Positions 1-30,200 of a stretch of DNA of 64,000 nucleotides are shown in pieces. The notes beneath the pieces were generated by a model, which had not been told where the DNA came from, made no database searches, and saw only the letters and a program-made list of their open reading frames with translations. Both the position numbers and the translations under genes were made by a program. The DNA comes from Teleogryllus oceanicus (lineage: Eukaryota; Arthropoda; Insecta; Orthoptera; Gryllidae): contig CAXIVR010000001.1 in the NCBI GenBank assembly GCA_964035755.1, positions 221,635,874 to 221,699,873 of the forward strand. The letters are read 5' to 3'. The first letter of the stretch is position 1. Each line of letters starts with the position of its first letter.

Positions 1-3000
1 TAATGCAAATAGATCTATTGCGTGTCTTTTTTGCAAATGAATTGCTAACCTATCTGAGAGAAATAACTGGCTAGTGGCGAGAACAGAGATATGGCGTGAC
101 CTAGAATTTCCTAAACCCTTTTTAGAGCCTGTTGCTGATATGTGACATAGCCAAACATCGTGTTACGTCCCACTCTTAATCCTATCCCTGCGTTTTCCAT
201 CGCATTGCCACTTCGTTTCGCTGGTGTTAAGGTAAACCTCCGGAGTCCAATATCCTGTCCGAACTCCGTGGCCAATTTCACTGCCCGTGCAGCGACCATA
301 AACTTCCTCGTAAGCTGTGAACGTGGAACCGCTGGGCCTCGTGTAACTGGCGTGCGCGACGAGCGGAGAGGTGGGGCTGCGACGCCTCTGGGAGAAAATA
401 GAATTTAATTTCGAGCTTGAGTGACCACTGGCGTTGAACGCGCACCGCCCGCGCCTCATGACCAGCTCCAGCTCCAGCTCCAACAGCAGCCTTACTTCGG
501 CGGACCGGCGCATGGCAGCTTTCCTCTCCTGAGATTGAAGGCCCCGAGGGGCTGGGTCGCTTGAGCAGAAAGCGTTGCTCGTTGCGACGTGCAGATTCAC
601 GGGCATCCAGACAGATGCGATGGCGGTGTGATCCGGGAGGCGTAGTAGGGGGGGGGTTGCGCGCCTACTTTGCTCTAAGAATCGAAGGATGTGAGCTTTG
701 AACACTTTTGTTGTCTGCGGCGAGCTGGTAGCAAGCGACTTTCACGAAAGCTTTCATATGATTTGTTTATCTTGTCATATCAATTACTCCACTTTCATTC
801 GGACTTCGCTAGTGGGTTCAGCCGATTCTCTTGGAAGTATTAAAGTACTCTTGGGAGTATAACAGGGAAAAGAATTCAATCCATAGGTACAAGAAATATG
901 AAAGATAATATGTGGATATTTCCGCATTTGGATCATAATTGAAAGTATTAGTGTATTTCATTATGCATTATGAAGGCGGAAAAGTTGCCAGTTATCTCCT
1001 TCTACGGTCTGTTACCATAGTGCTCAAGTGACTATTTTCCACATCCTATCGATCGTATCATGTGGGAAAACGATATTTGAAGACGTTTCCTGGCTGGAAC
1101 CTTCTTGCCCTATCCGCGACAGCACTACTCGAGTAGATATCGAACGTGGGTCCTCCCGATTTCGACCTTAATGTACTACTGCCTGCAGTGCGCTCTATGT
1201 GGAAAGGGTTTAGAGGCGACGAATGAGTAATCAACGTAAAGGTCTTGCTACGTCTCGCAAGACACGTATTTATTCATTTACCATTTTTGTACATTTTGTA
1301 CGTCATATCAGAAAAACTCTGGGAGAGAAAACTACGTTCATTACGTTACAGAGTTGTTTTCCTTTGTGGAGTAGTTGTAAAAAGGTGATTGTGAGCATTA
1401 TTTTCTCATTTGTTATGAAGCTGACAAAAGTAGATTCTTAGATTTTTGTGAAAGGATGTTCGAATATTCTTAACGCCAACGCATTTTTATATTAATGTTG
1501 TATCTCTTGTTCATGTAATTTGTGATTTCAAAGGAATTTTGTAATGTGGTTTCATCGACTAATTATTAAAAATCTTGCTGACATTTTCAAAAAATCAATT
1601 TTAGTAATTCTCCAATAATACCTAATTACACTTTATTATTGAAACACTCTTCTTCCCTTTCACTATCCCTATTTTGTGCCCTTTTCCTTGCATCCTATCT
1701 ACCATTTGCAACGTGTTTTCCTCTATATTTGTAATTCGAAAAGTGAAAGTGTTCGTTTAAAAAGTTAAAAGCTACGAGATAAAAACTCAGGCTCGAAGTA
1801 ATTCCATCTCCTGCACGCTGTTTAACAGAGAAGAGAGCGTATCGCCTCGCATTTCGTATTGAGGTCTCGTGTAAGATGACAGGTCTGCTTTGGAGGCGCA
1901 GGGGGTAGGTATACAGCGTCCCAGCACACGGAGCACACAGAGGTTGTGGCTTCATGACCGCTTAAGTCATGGATGTTTTCACCAGGTGATTGGTGAGGCC
2001 CATGCTTAATCCATCATCGATCATTCACCACTCATTGTCACCTCTACCAATATCCATTCAGTAGAAGGCAATGGTAAACCACCACTGTGATGTGCTCAGG
2101 ATAGGGGAACGTTTAAAGACGCAAGTCGGGATAGTGGCCATGAACATCAACATAATCTTTTTAAGATGACCATAAAGGATCTAACTGCTCTTTAAGAGAA
2201 GTTTCTTGTAGCATGGTGTGGAGTTAATGAGTCTTGGAGTGAGTTATTGAAAATAGAGGTTATTCTGATAGAAACTGCATTGTGCAGATTTTACAAGAAA
2301 CTTCAACGTCTGTGGTATAGTTCGTTTGAGGAGAATTCTTTAATGGCTATTCAAACTCGTGTTCGATTTTTTACGTTATCACAACAATTATTTTCTGTTG
2401 TTAGTTCGCTTTTATGAAAATGTAACTACACAAGTCTCAAAAATAGTCTTTCAGTTGAGTAAAGGATATCATTGAATAGAAATATTTTCTGTCTTTTATT
2501 TATGTTGTAATGCCTAGATTCCGCAAGAAACTTATCGAACTTCTGGTTGATGGCAAAATCATATTTATTCTACATGGTACATTACCCGAGAATTCACCTT
2601 TCACAACGTAAGAAAGCTCGCTACTCTCCAGAAATCTTGCGGCATTTGAGAAGGGGGTAATGGCGATTCTGCGTAGAGATATAACTCAGCTTAATTGCGT
2701 TGTCTTGACTTTCACACTGCCTGGCGTATCTCGTGCTTGCGGGCGGCAGACAGGTGCTGTTCACGGTCGGATTAGTGCAAGCGGAAAGCGGCATTTGCAA
2801 GACGCGAAGGGTACAGGGCTACTGAAAATTTCTTTACATTTTTGTTATTTATTTTATGTACACATGTTTCTTCAGCTTCGCAAAACAGACGGCAACTTCA
2901 AGTCTTGTGTTCATTGAAATAGTTTCTCTAGATGTCGCTTTCTTCTGTGTCGGAAGGGTCTATGTAAATTTGTGAAAACATGAGAATCTTACCCCCAAAA

Positions 3001-3842
3001 ACAGTGATTGCGGAAAAGGGTAGGAGGCGTGAAGTTGTCAATTCCCTAGGCTGGCATTATTCCAGTTATGGAAATGTTTTCTTGAACTATGGGTGGATAT
3101 GGTTGTTGAGGATTCTAAATCTGGGAGTTTTCTTCCTTAACGAAGTATAAAGAATTTATGTAGTCTGTTATTTCATATTATAGAATTGAGTTCTAAATGG
3201 CTTCATAACCACTATGGATGAAAATGTGTAGAGTATTCCTGTGACATTTGTCTTTTTAGGGTCTTCGGATAAAACGTCCATTCCTTCGATTAATATATAC
3301 ATTATTTTATGTAATGGATCCACCCACATCTCAATGGACACACAATGGAAGTGATCGACACTTCATGTGCCTTGCTTTGAGAATCATTCCCTTATTCACG
3401 TGGAACAAATCATCAAATTGAAAATCTTCACCCTTATATCTTGATGACGATATACGAGAAAAGAATGTAATCATTCAATTAGCTAGTATACACCAGAAAT
3501 TGTTTCGCTTAAGAACGAAAAAATACGATATATTCCCTAATCATTTATTTTCCAACTTCCGTTTGTGTAGACGCTCAGCAAACGTAACCGTTTTATTTAA
3601 TCGCAAAACACCGTAAAAGTGCTAATGCTGGTTAGGGAGTTACCCTCAGTCCTGTGTTAAACATATTTAAGGCGAAAAGGTAGAAGTTCTCAGTTCGTAA
3701 ATAAGAAAGCGGTTACAATGAATGAGGAGAGAACTGAATTTAAAGTTCATTTTTTTATACAAAACGATAAATACTCCCTCTATGAATAGAAAAATATTAT
3801 TTATTTTGACCAGATAGTGTTTCGACCAGGCAGAATTATATA
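1..3842. other. no recognisable gene (left flank)
   Basis: I see no exon with convincing coding character here on either strand. Positions 420-660 are GC-rich, with a CAGCTC repeat at about 465-482 and a 24-codon reading frame beginning at 459 that has no splice donor. Positions 1990-2180 contain text of the kind found at the 3' ends of insect retrotransposons (a GGCAATGGTAAACCACC stretch near 2070), so a decayed element is possible but not proved. The rest is AT-rich and looks like intergenic or intronic sequence, perhaps a long upstream intron of the + strand gene. Confidence 0.5.
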
Positions 3843-4026
3843 CAGTAAACCCCCATTAACACGAATTCCAAGGGACCGAAATAATCTCGAGTTCGTGTCA
3901 TAAACATTCGTGTTATTCTATTATTATAAATGCCCGTTTTACCGCAATTCCTTGTTGGGACCGAAGTTTTGTTCGTGTTACGGCGAAATCCGTCTTAAGC
4001 GAGTTCGTGCTACCGAGGGTTTACTA
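3843..4026. mobile_element. pogo/Tigger-like MITE, copy 1
   Basis: A 184-bp non-coding element with imperfect terminal inverted repeats of about 27 bp. The left end begins CAGTAAACCCCC and the right end reads GAGGGTTTACTA. The flanks are TA, the usual target duplication of Tc1/mariner/pogo elements. It encodes nothing, so it would need a transposase supplied elsewhere. A second, damaged copy lies at about 10070-10166. Assignment to the pogo branch rests only on the look of the ends and the TA site. Confidence 0.65.
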
Positions 4027-5029
4027 TATATTTTTAAATACCCTACACATTCTTACGTTACTGTATCCAGTATTGCCATTTAATTCCCTTGGTATGCGTT
4101 CAACCCTTCGCGATATCGTAAATATCTTAGGCTAGATAACTAAACTGTGATGATCCGGCAGAGATTCTGAATCGTTATATGAACGGCCATTAAGAATAAC
4201 TTTTAATATAAGTGATAAATGAATGCAAAACATTAATTATCTCAATATTGTGCTTCAAAGTAAGGTATATTTTGATGGCTGACGCCGTTCGGATTTAATT
4301 CAGCGTTTTTGGGTAGCGTAACGGTGTGAGTGTGAAAATCCAGTACAACTCAAGATGAAGACAGTTGCGCCGACGGCGGTAGCTAGGTGACCTTTGCGAA
4401 AACACCGCCCCCAGGCTGCAATTAGAGGTCGTCCTTAAATTATGTTACGCTAAAAAGGGGGAAGGGGTTTTGAGGCAGCGTTACACTGCATTACATAGGA
4501 ATAAGGGTATAATATTTTAACCTACTTAATGCTGATTTTCATTTTTTGCAACATTTGCTGAAATAATTCCTTTTATTCAAATTTATACTAAAATATTAAA
4601 AAAATTAACAAATTAAATTAAAAATGTAATAAATTAAAACGTTATCGTATACATTGCTTTAACAAATGGAAATATTTTTTCATCAATGGTTTATCGATTG
4701 AATTTATTAGATTACAAAGAAAATATTCTAAACTGATCTATAGTTATTTTAGAATCCAATTAAATTGACGCAGTAGACTCTCGCCCACGCGTCATCGACG
4801 ACGGATGTGCACTACTTGTCGGAAATTTTTACGTCTGTGCGTGCTCCCTTCACTCAAAATTCGTCCCCAATCTAGGGGTGGTTAGGTGCAGTCAGCATCG
4901 CCAACTATTCTGACTTAAATTATCTTCACTTTTACTATATAACAGAAAGAACATCAATACAAGTTGTTTTTACTGCGATAATTTATTGTAATTGTTGCAA
5001 TCGTTACGTTATTATTTAGGGGAGGGGCA
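4027..5029. other. AT-rich non-coding stretch
   Basis: No exon or repeat head is recognised. Positions 4500-4760 are very AT-rich. A short CG-containing patch near 4300-4480 shows no open frame with splice sites. Confidence 0.45.
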
Positions 5030-5340
5030 AGCGCGTACAGGTGCGGTAAAGAAGGGAGAGGGGGCAATGAAAATATTCCAAATTTGGGTTTCGTAACGAA
5101 TGGGCGGCGGGGGCTGGCCGGCGGGCGGGGCCCGTGGCGGCGGCCGGTCGTCGGCAGCGCCTCCAATTGCGCGTGGGAGTGCGCGGCAAGAAGGTCACGC
5201 GGTCGCGGGGCTGATGTGTTTCGCTCGCGGCCTTTGCCACCTCTGTCACTGGTGTCTCCGCGCGGGCGCACCGCTGGCCCCACCCGCACGCGGGCCCGAG
5301 GAGGAGCTCAAGAGGGACCAATGGAGCCAAATGCAGACCA
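5030..5340. other. isolated GC/CpG-rich patch
   Basis: A roughly 300-bp island of GC-rich, CpG-dense sequence in an AT-rich neighbourhood. Frames are open on both strands, as expected from composition alone; none has a convincing start, domain or splice context. It might be a promoter or 5' exon of the gene whose exons begin near 7.0 kb, but nothing in the sequence decides this. A similar small GC patch occurs at 59,500-59,640. Confidence 0.35.
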
Positions 5341-5559
5341 CATTTTTATTATAATTAGATTCTTTCTTAAAAATTCCTTTAACTTGTATGGCATCTTATC
5401 TTCTTTAGTTTTGTAACTTATGATTTCAAAATTGAAAGTCACATGAGGATCACTATGTGCTTGTTCTAAGGCCCCGCGAATTAGAGAAAGTGGGGTACGC
5501 CCGTTGTGAACATTAGTGTGTCGAAGCCAATGTCTTATCTAAATATATCAATATAATCG

Positions 5560-6019
5560 ATTGGAAAAAATAATAAGAAAGGTACACCTTTACAAGTGTG
5601 TAGAATTTATTTATGAGGGCCCACATATTACCTCCTTTCATCGGGGACTCGGATTTTCTCTCGGTGGCCGTTCCGCGAGGAACTGGGAGAGAAGTGATCC
5701 CCGTAGACTCTGGAAGTGGCCAGTTCTGTCCAGTTTGTTGTTTCTAATGCCCGGACCCTGGAAACGGGCTCAACGACCATTCTGCGTCTTGAATGCTCTA
5801 CTGGCAATTTATTTAAAATCACGCTGTGGTCTCCCAGCGTTACCAACTAATTTTCTCTCTCAGATTGGATGACACCTGGGGATTGGATGGTCTGTCGTAT
5901 TTACATCCTATTGATTTTTTTTTCTTTCACGAAAGTGCTCGGCATCTGTAGAAAACATCGTACAGATCGATTCACCTCAGTCGCTTCTTGTACTTCGTAT
6001 CTGGTATACAACGATACTT
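5560..6019. other. unassigned, possibly repeat-derived
   Basis: Moderately GC-rich sequence without stable coding character on either strand, ending just before the tRNA-headed SINE. I found no second copy in the window, so I cannot call it a repeat. Confidence 0.3.
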
Positions 6020-6295
6020 GTGATTTTTGAACTGTTCCTGTTCTTTGGCTCGACAGCCCGCTACGGGCTTTGGCCGACCAGCGGTGACCCAGCCTCTCGG
6101 CCGTTTATCCCTTCACCGTATATATTAGTCTTCCTAACCTTAGGGTGGGCTTTCTCATCGTCACACAGCAATATATACTGGGATATTTTTAAGGAAATCG
6201 CACAGGTTTATTCGCCTCAGCTGGGAATCGAACCCGGGGTTGCGCCGTGGAAAGCGAGCCCGCTAACCCACGAGCCACCGAGAGAGGCGGAATTA
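6020..6295 (-). mobile_element. tRNA-headed SINE (minus strand)
   Basis: On the minus strand, positions 6292 down to about 6215 read as a tRNA-like head, with GGTGGCTCGTGGGTTAGCGG (A-box region) and GGGTTCGATTCCC (B box). Both are internal RNA polymerase III promoter elements. A body of unrelated sequence follows to about 6030, containing the inverted GCCCGTAGCGGGC motif. The layout of tRNA head plus body is that of a tRNA-derived SINE. I did not find clear target duplications. Confidence 0.6.
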
Positions 6296-6998
6296 GAACT
6301 ATTCTCTTAAAATAGGAATGAAGTAGCGCTAAATAGATTTTCCTCCTTTCTTTTATTCTTTAAGTCGTTCCGTGAAAGTCATAAAGGTCTGCGCAGTGAC
6401 GCGGAGTTCTTAAAACGTTAGTTCACGCCGGGTTTCCTTTACACCTATAGAGTTTCCGGATTCGTTGGTTGAGCGAATGGCTGGATTCGTAAGAAATGAA
6501 ATTTACTGTAGGTTAATTATTACCGCCTCGCGTTTTTCTCAGAAATGTCGCTTTTTCTTGCAAGTATTGCTGCGAGTCAGAGGTAATTTGATAATTTCAA
6601 GTAGTATACATTTTTAAGTAACGTTGATATTTCATTAGGGAATTTTTAATGGGACCATTAGAGTTTAAAATGGATCCCAGTGGATTCGTTACATTAACTC
6701 TTAACTTGCAAATAGTGCAAAAAATAGTGCTCACTTATTACGTTCATGAAAGTAATGGCTTTACTGATGAAGTGTTAAAGATGCCTGTTGAATTATTTTT
6801 TTTTTCACTTTCGGCACGTAGTTTGTCACAAAAATAATGCAGCTAAAGTAAAAGAAATGAAGTACGTTTGTGACTCTCTCGAAAGTGTGTTATGTTTTTA
6901 AGAAATGTGCTTGAAGGCTGGAACGTGATTGCATTTCGTATCTGTGCTCGTGAGTCAACCGAGTGGACGAAGTTGACGGGCGGCCTTTCTCGTTGCAG

Positions 6999-24584
<17,586 letters not shown>

Positions 24585-24705
24585 CATTGAAATTTGAAAC
24601 CTTTCAATTTAAGGCATTTGTTTTATGTAATGGCAATCAAGGATAACAATTGAGAGTTTTATGGTTGCATTATAATTGAAATATCCCCCCAGTGGTTTTA
24701 GTATA

Positions 24706-24711
24706 AATAAA
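24706..24711 (+). promoter_or_regulatory. candidate polyadenylation signal
   Basis: AATAAA ~120 bp after the downstream stop at 24,584, in AT-rich sequence. A second AATAAA lies at 25,215-25,220. Either could end the MTUS-like transcript; there is no direct evidence of use. Confidence 0.4.
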
Positions 24712-27172
24712 ATAAAAAATATCTGAAGAAAACATACTCAAACAAATCTCATAAATATGTAAGCCACTTTTTCCTGAAATTAAATCCATAAAGTTTTTGT
24801 ATACAAATATTTATATGTAAACAATTGTAATGCAGACTTGAAATGATACCCTTGGTTGAAGGAATAACCATTCCTTTTGATGTGATAATTAATACAAAGG
24901 TATAGCTTTAGATTTTAGTTAAGAAATGATTGCAGTGTGTTGTATGCTATGACACATGTTATTGTCTAGCGCTTTGAAAGCATATAAGCATATATGTAGA
25001 ACAACAGAACGATCAAAATGCTTTAAAAGAAATTTGAAGATCATTACATTATATGAGAATTTTTTAGGTGTAATGCATCCTAGAATGGAGAATTCCGATC
25101 TATGTATTACCAGAGTTGTGACCATTTTCTTTGTCACACATTATTAGAGGAGTTGAGTGAAAACCATTCATACAGACAACAGTATTTAAGTGTAAAAAAA
25201 ATGTGATAGCCCTGAATAAATATGTTTCTTGTGCCCCACTTTGTTTTGCATTTAATTATGGTCTTGGCAGGATGTGATTTTGAAAAAAGAAATTGTAACA
25301 CAGAAACTATTTCAGGGTCTTATTATCAGCAAATGTCAGATTATTTGTGCAGCTGACAGTTGAGTGGAAGATAGGTTATTGTAAGGTTTGCATGTTCAGT
25401 ACAAAATTATTCATTCTGAGTTTATTATAATTTCACTTGCTTTTAACTTGATCCACAAGAAGACAAGCATTCACTTGCTATAGTTTATTTTATTTATTGA
25501 TGTGGGAGTCTTCATAAAATGTCATATTATAAACAATAAAGATATAACAAAGATAGTATATTGTCTTGATCAGATATTTTAATATAAAATTACATAGGTT
25601 AGGATTCACATGCCTGAAAGTTCGAAAAAAATGGATGACTTGCTAAATATGAAGTGTTATGTAATAAATTGAATATCAAACAACAAAATATTCTGTGAAC
25701 TGTGTGAACGGATCAAGAAAGGTTACTTGGATTTTGGGTGTAAATGAATGCACATATATTTCAAAATAGATATTGTGTATTTGCTGAACTAGTCGAATCA
25801 TTAAAATTTTGTCTCTGAGGCAAAGGAATACCAAAAATTATTATTTGAAGTGTAACAAACCTTAATTAGTTAAAACTTTAATTTTGTATTCCTGTTGTAC
25901 TTTAAAATAAACAAATTTAAATTATAGATTCATTTCACAGTTACTTAAACAAGTTGTTTTTCAGCTGTTTTAAAATACAACAGAAGTTGGATGAACTAAT
26001 ACGAATGCAAGAGGTGATTGAAATAGTAAATATGTGATTGAAGAGATGTATATTCTTCTTTCAAGTGTAGGAGTTGATGTACCAGAAGCAGGAGGGGGGT
26101 TTTGATTAGAAATTATTTAAAATTTTTTAAAAAGTTTCTCGTAATTGAAAATCAGGACCACTAATTTTGTCTACAACCAACTCTAACAGAATGATAAACA
26201 ATTAAAAGTATAATGTCAATATCCTCCTCGCATGTTAATATTTACCTTGCAATTGTTCAAGGTCATGTTTCTGGTACATCTTGTTCATATTTTGTATATT
26301 GTAAATTACTAATTCATATCACAGATAAGTGTGCATAATATGCTATAAGTATTTCACAATTTTATGTTTCCAAGTTAAAAGAATTGGTTCAAATTTGCTG
26401 TTTCTATTTGTATTATATAATTTGTTCATAAAAGTGAATCATCAATTGCATATGTTTAGCATTTGCTGAAATAAAACATATTATTGATGACATAATGTGT
26501 TTTTATTGTAGATTGAAAGGGAAAATATTGATTATAAAGGTAATAATGTTAATTTTACAGGTGACTGTTTAGGGGGAAAGAAAGACTATATAGTGGAAAT
26601 GCTTTTAATGATGATTATATTGATTTTTTATTGCTTTCATTGCAAAATTTTAAGAAATTTTAAACAGAATGTTTTAGTTGAGAATTGGCAGTAGTGCAAA
26701 TACAGTTGGAAATTCCAAATTAATCAGTGCATTCAGATATTTGAAAATAAAAGAAATTTAATGTAAGAATAACAAATAAGCCGCTATTGATATTTATTTT
26801 TTGCTTCGTGCACAGTAAAAATTTTCAAGTTACCAGAGTGGGTGGGATAATCTAACAAATAAATGATGAAAATTCATTGACATGAATTCATTAACATGAA
26901 TTTCCAATGTCAAAAACGGGCATAGAAAAAAACAGGTTTATGAAATGTTTTTATGGTGAATCCTTTGAACTTCAATTTGGGTAAGAAATTTGAGCAACTA
27001 GTGTTCTTTGATAACATACTAAACAGATATTTTTTATGAAGATATGTTTTATAGTGATATGTTATAAATACATGCTAAAAAGGAGTTACACCGTAGCAAA
27101 ATTAAAAAATTATTTGTAAACAAATATTGTTTAAAATGTACCATTTTCACATTCCATTATGAAAGAAAATTA
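24712..27172. other. 3' UTR / convergent intergenic region
   Basis: AT-rich sequence between the end of the + strand MTUS-like gene and the stop codon of the - strand ACSF2-like gene. It should hold both 3' UTRs. No other gene or repeat is recognised. Confidence 0.55.
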
Positions 27173-27292
27173 TCAATTAAAAGCTTTCTCCAGGATAATG
27201 TCTCGTAGCTTCTGTTTTTGAACTTTTCCAGTTTGAGTTCTTGGATAATCGGAAACAAATTTGACAACTTTCGGAATCTTGAAGTGAGCAAT
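27173..27292 (-). CDS. ACSF2: ACSF2-like last exon
   Basis: Acceptor TTTTCAG (minus strand), then IAHFKIPKVVKFVSDYPRTQ, TGKVQKQKLRDIILEKAFN and TGA. It carries the C-terminal TGKxxK motif whose Lys contacts the substrate during adenylation. Exactly 40 codons including the stop. Confidence 0.92.
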   Translation of the reverse strand: MAHFKIPKVVKFVSDYPRTQTGKVQKQKLRDIILEKAFN

Positions 27293-30200
27293 CTGAAAAT
27301 TAAATTTTTTTGTATTTAGCGTTTGGTGTGAATTGCATGACTGTAAAATATTTATGAACTTAATGTAGATTAGATTTTATTTTACATTATTTAAACTTGT
27401 TTTTTGAATTCATTTTGCTAGAAAAATCTAATTCTCTGACCTTGCCTTTACAAAAGGTGTTTAATTCTTCTGGAGTAAGTTTACTTCCTGTGTTCAACCG
27501 AACACATGCACATACTTCTTCCCCAAGACGTGCATCAGGAATTCCCAGAACCTGTAATTAAATTGGTACAATTTTGCTTCTTCAGAAGCTTCATATTTGA
27601 AAAAATTGAATTCTGATTACAAACCTGAGCATCTAATACATCAGGGTGAGTAGAGAGGAAGTCTTCAATTTCCTTTGGAAAGATGTTTTCTCCACCTCGT
27701 ATTATAATATCTTTGATTCGTCCTACCACTTGTGCATAGCCATCTTCATAAAGAACAATTTGGTCCCTGGGGGAAAAAATCAAAAGGTCATCAATAAAGG
27801 GAAAAATTTTGTTGATATAATGTATTTCCATGTTTCTTTTCAGACAAAAATTCATTGATATTTATAACATTACAGATGGAAGATGAATCCTATACACAGT
27901 TTTGTAGATTGTAAGTTAAAAACATTCAAGTATCTGGATAGTGTTAGATGAATGGGACTAAAATTAAAATATCAGTATCAAATGACTATTTTTTCAAAAA
28001 AAGATTAGCATTATAGTTAAAATAATTTTAATAAAAATTTGAAAGAAATAGCCATGTTGGAAAAGTGGTAATATTGAGATGGCAAAAACAAATGGACTGA
28101 GAATCTCAATTTCCCTTCTGATTAATAATTTTTTTATTAAGAATGTCCATTACCATCTCTATTTTCAGTATTGTAGTTTATATGAAGACGTCGAAAACAA
28201 TTTGAACTTTTCCAATTTTCGAAAATTCAGAGATTTCAGCGAAAATTAAATGTGTGCCATTTCTTTAAGCGTCATTTGCCCTATCCGAGGACAAAGTTTA
28301 ATAAAAAATTGTGGAGTTATTTTTGAGAAAATTTTGAGAATGTTGACGCTTCACGTTAAGTACCTCCTAAATCAAAATACGTGTTTCAAACTCGCAGGGC
28401 CTTAAGTTCATTTAGATCGAAACCTATTTTGGAGAAAATCGTCTGAACGGTTTAGGCGGTAACGTCGCCCAGACAGACATTTTGCCGTCAATAGGTTTTT
28501 TGATATCAAGGAGCCACAAAATATGAATTCTAACTGCACAACGTGTTAGAGGAAGTAGTTTATTCCACATAGGAACAAGCTTTATCCACTTTGTTGTTGC
28601 CAGGACCCGAAATTATTCTGTCGAAAAATCGCAAATTTTCGCAGCGCGATTACAATACTTTCTCTTTACTACGCACCTAGTAAGGGGAGAAAGTAAAATG
28701 TAGTTGTGTATGTTTTATTTGCACATAGGAAAATATATTCTGTTTACTTCTTTACGGAAATTTGTTTTAATGGAAAGAAATAATATTATATATTCTGGAT
28801 TTTTCATTTTTATTTGGTTACAGTTCACTTTTGAAAATATTTACATTTCGTGACCCTTTGACTCTTATAAAATAAAAAAGAAAAAATGTTAAATTTGAGT
28901 TGCAAAAAGTTAAATTTGAGCAACAACTTTTGTGATCGGGTTGGCTAAATATATATAATTATTCTATGAGAAATATTTAAATCCGTCAATTCAGTGCTAC
29001 AATTGAATAATTATTTCATTCCTTTAAAACTTTGGTTCTAAGAAGGGAAAGAAAAAGAAACAAACTCCCTGTATCATCGCGTACAACAACCAAAGTTTAG
29101 CAAAACAAGAAAAGGACATCTTTCTATCTTTGTTTTAAATTTAGATAAGTTTTATAAGTCAGGAGCGCACTCGTAATTTTTTCAGCTCCAGAACATTTGA
29201 TTTTATAATATAGCACACCGCTATCTTCCAAAAAGCACAAACATGGTGATTGGAAAATCTCGTGTAACGAAGATGCACGTGTGAAATTTGTCACTAATTG
29301 GTGAGCAACTCGTCCTAAACTGGTTTCTGGGAGGTCTACGAAATCTCTTTGCATCAGAACGTGTATCTGCCAAACGTCTGTGAAGTTTGTTGTATGAGAT
29401 ATCCATCCATCTTGTTGCTTGGTCAACAGTGATCATCATCGTCCCCAACATTTATTCCGAGACATCTGTATTACATTCTACGTGTATATCTTTTTCTTGG
29501 GTAGACAGTGTCTATCGCGTGTCCACCCACTCACGCCACTGGACACTGGTTTAATATACACGGTTCAAATATTTGCTCTTCTCCATTATTTATTATATCT
29601 TTCGACTCCCTTTTCAGAAGATCAATAAATTCTGAAATCGGTCCCAGTAGTCAAGGTATCGTGATACCACAGACATAATTTACAGAGAAAGCTGTTTTAA
29701 ACGATTACCAAAAGTTCAGACAAAACTTGACCGATAATAGAGGTGACAGCTTAATCAAGGGCATGCAACGTAAATCAAATCTAATTGTGCTAATAGATAT
29801 GCAATAAAGAATTTTTTTTAACATTTTGAATTTCTATAAATGACAAGATAAATGTAAGTAACCTATTTAATGTTATTTGCCTCCTCTCGTCTAACAACCA
29901 AACTTGACTTGTCACTTAGTCTCTTAGTCGAGAAACTCGCATTACGTTCTCGCCGAATATAGTGAACAAACTGGATTTGAAGTGATTCACATCATATAGA
30001 AACTTCGCAGCAGGACTGTCTGACGAAGGACTTTAGATCGATTTCGATGCTCCGCGAGTCTTTAACAGATTCCCACAGAAGGAAAGCACGTGAAAAGCAC
30101 CATAGAAATGTGAAATGGATGAAGCGAACGCGTTGTTTCATTAAGAGAGATTTATGAAAATCGTGTGTTACGTGAAACGGAAATGATTTCTTTGCACGAC

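Noticed and set aside
459..533. Short frame starting MTSSSSSSNSSLTSADRRMA
   Set aside because: Only 24 codons, no splice donor before the stop, and the Ser run comes from a CAGCTC repeat.
5084..5416. GC-rich open frames on both strands at 5.0-5.4 kb
   Set aside because: Overlapping frames on both strands and no domain or splice context; open because of base composition.
29124..29451. Minus-strand 76- and 100-codon frames as a gene
   Set aside because: Two overlapping frames, no recognisable domain, inside a transposon-rich intron.
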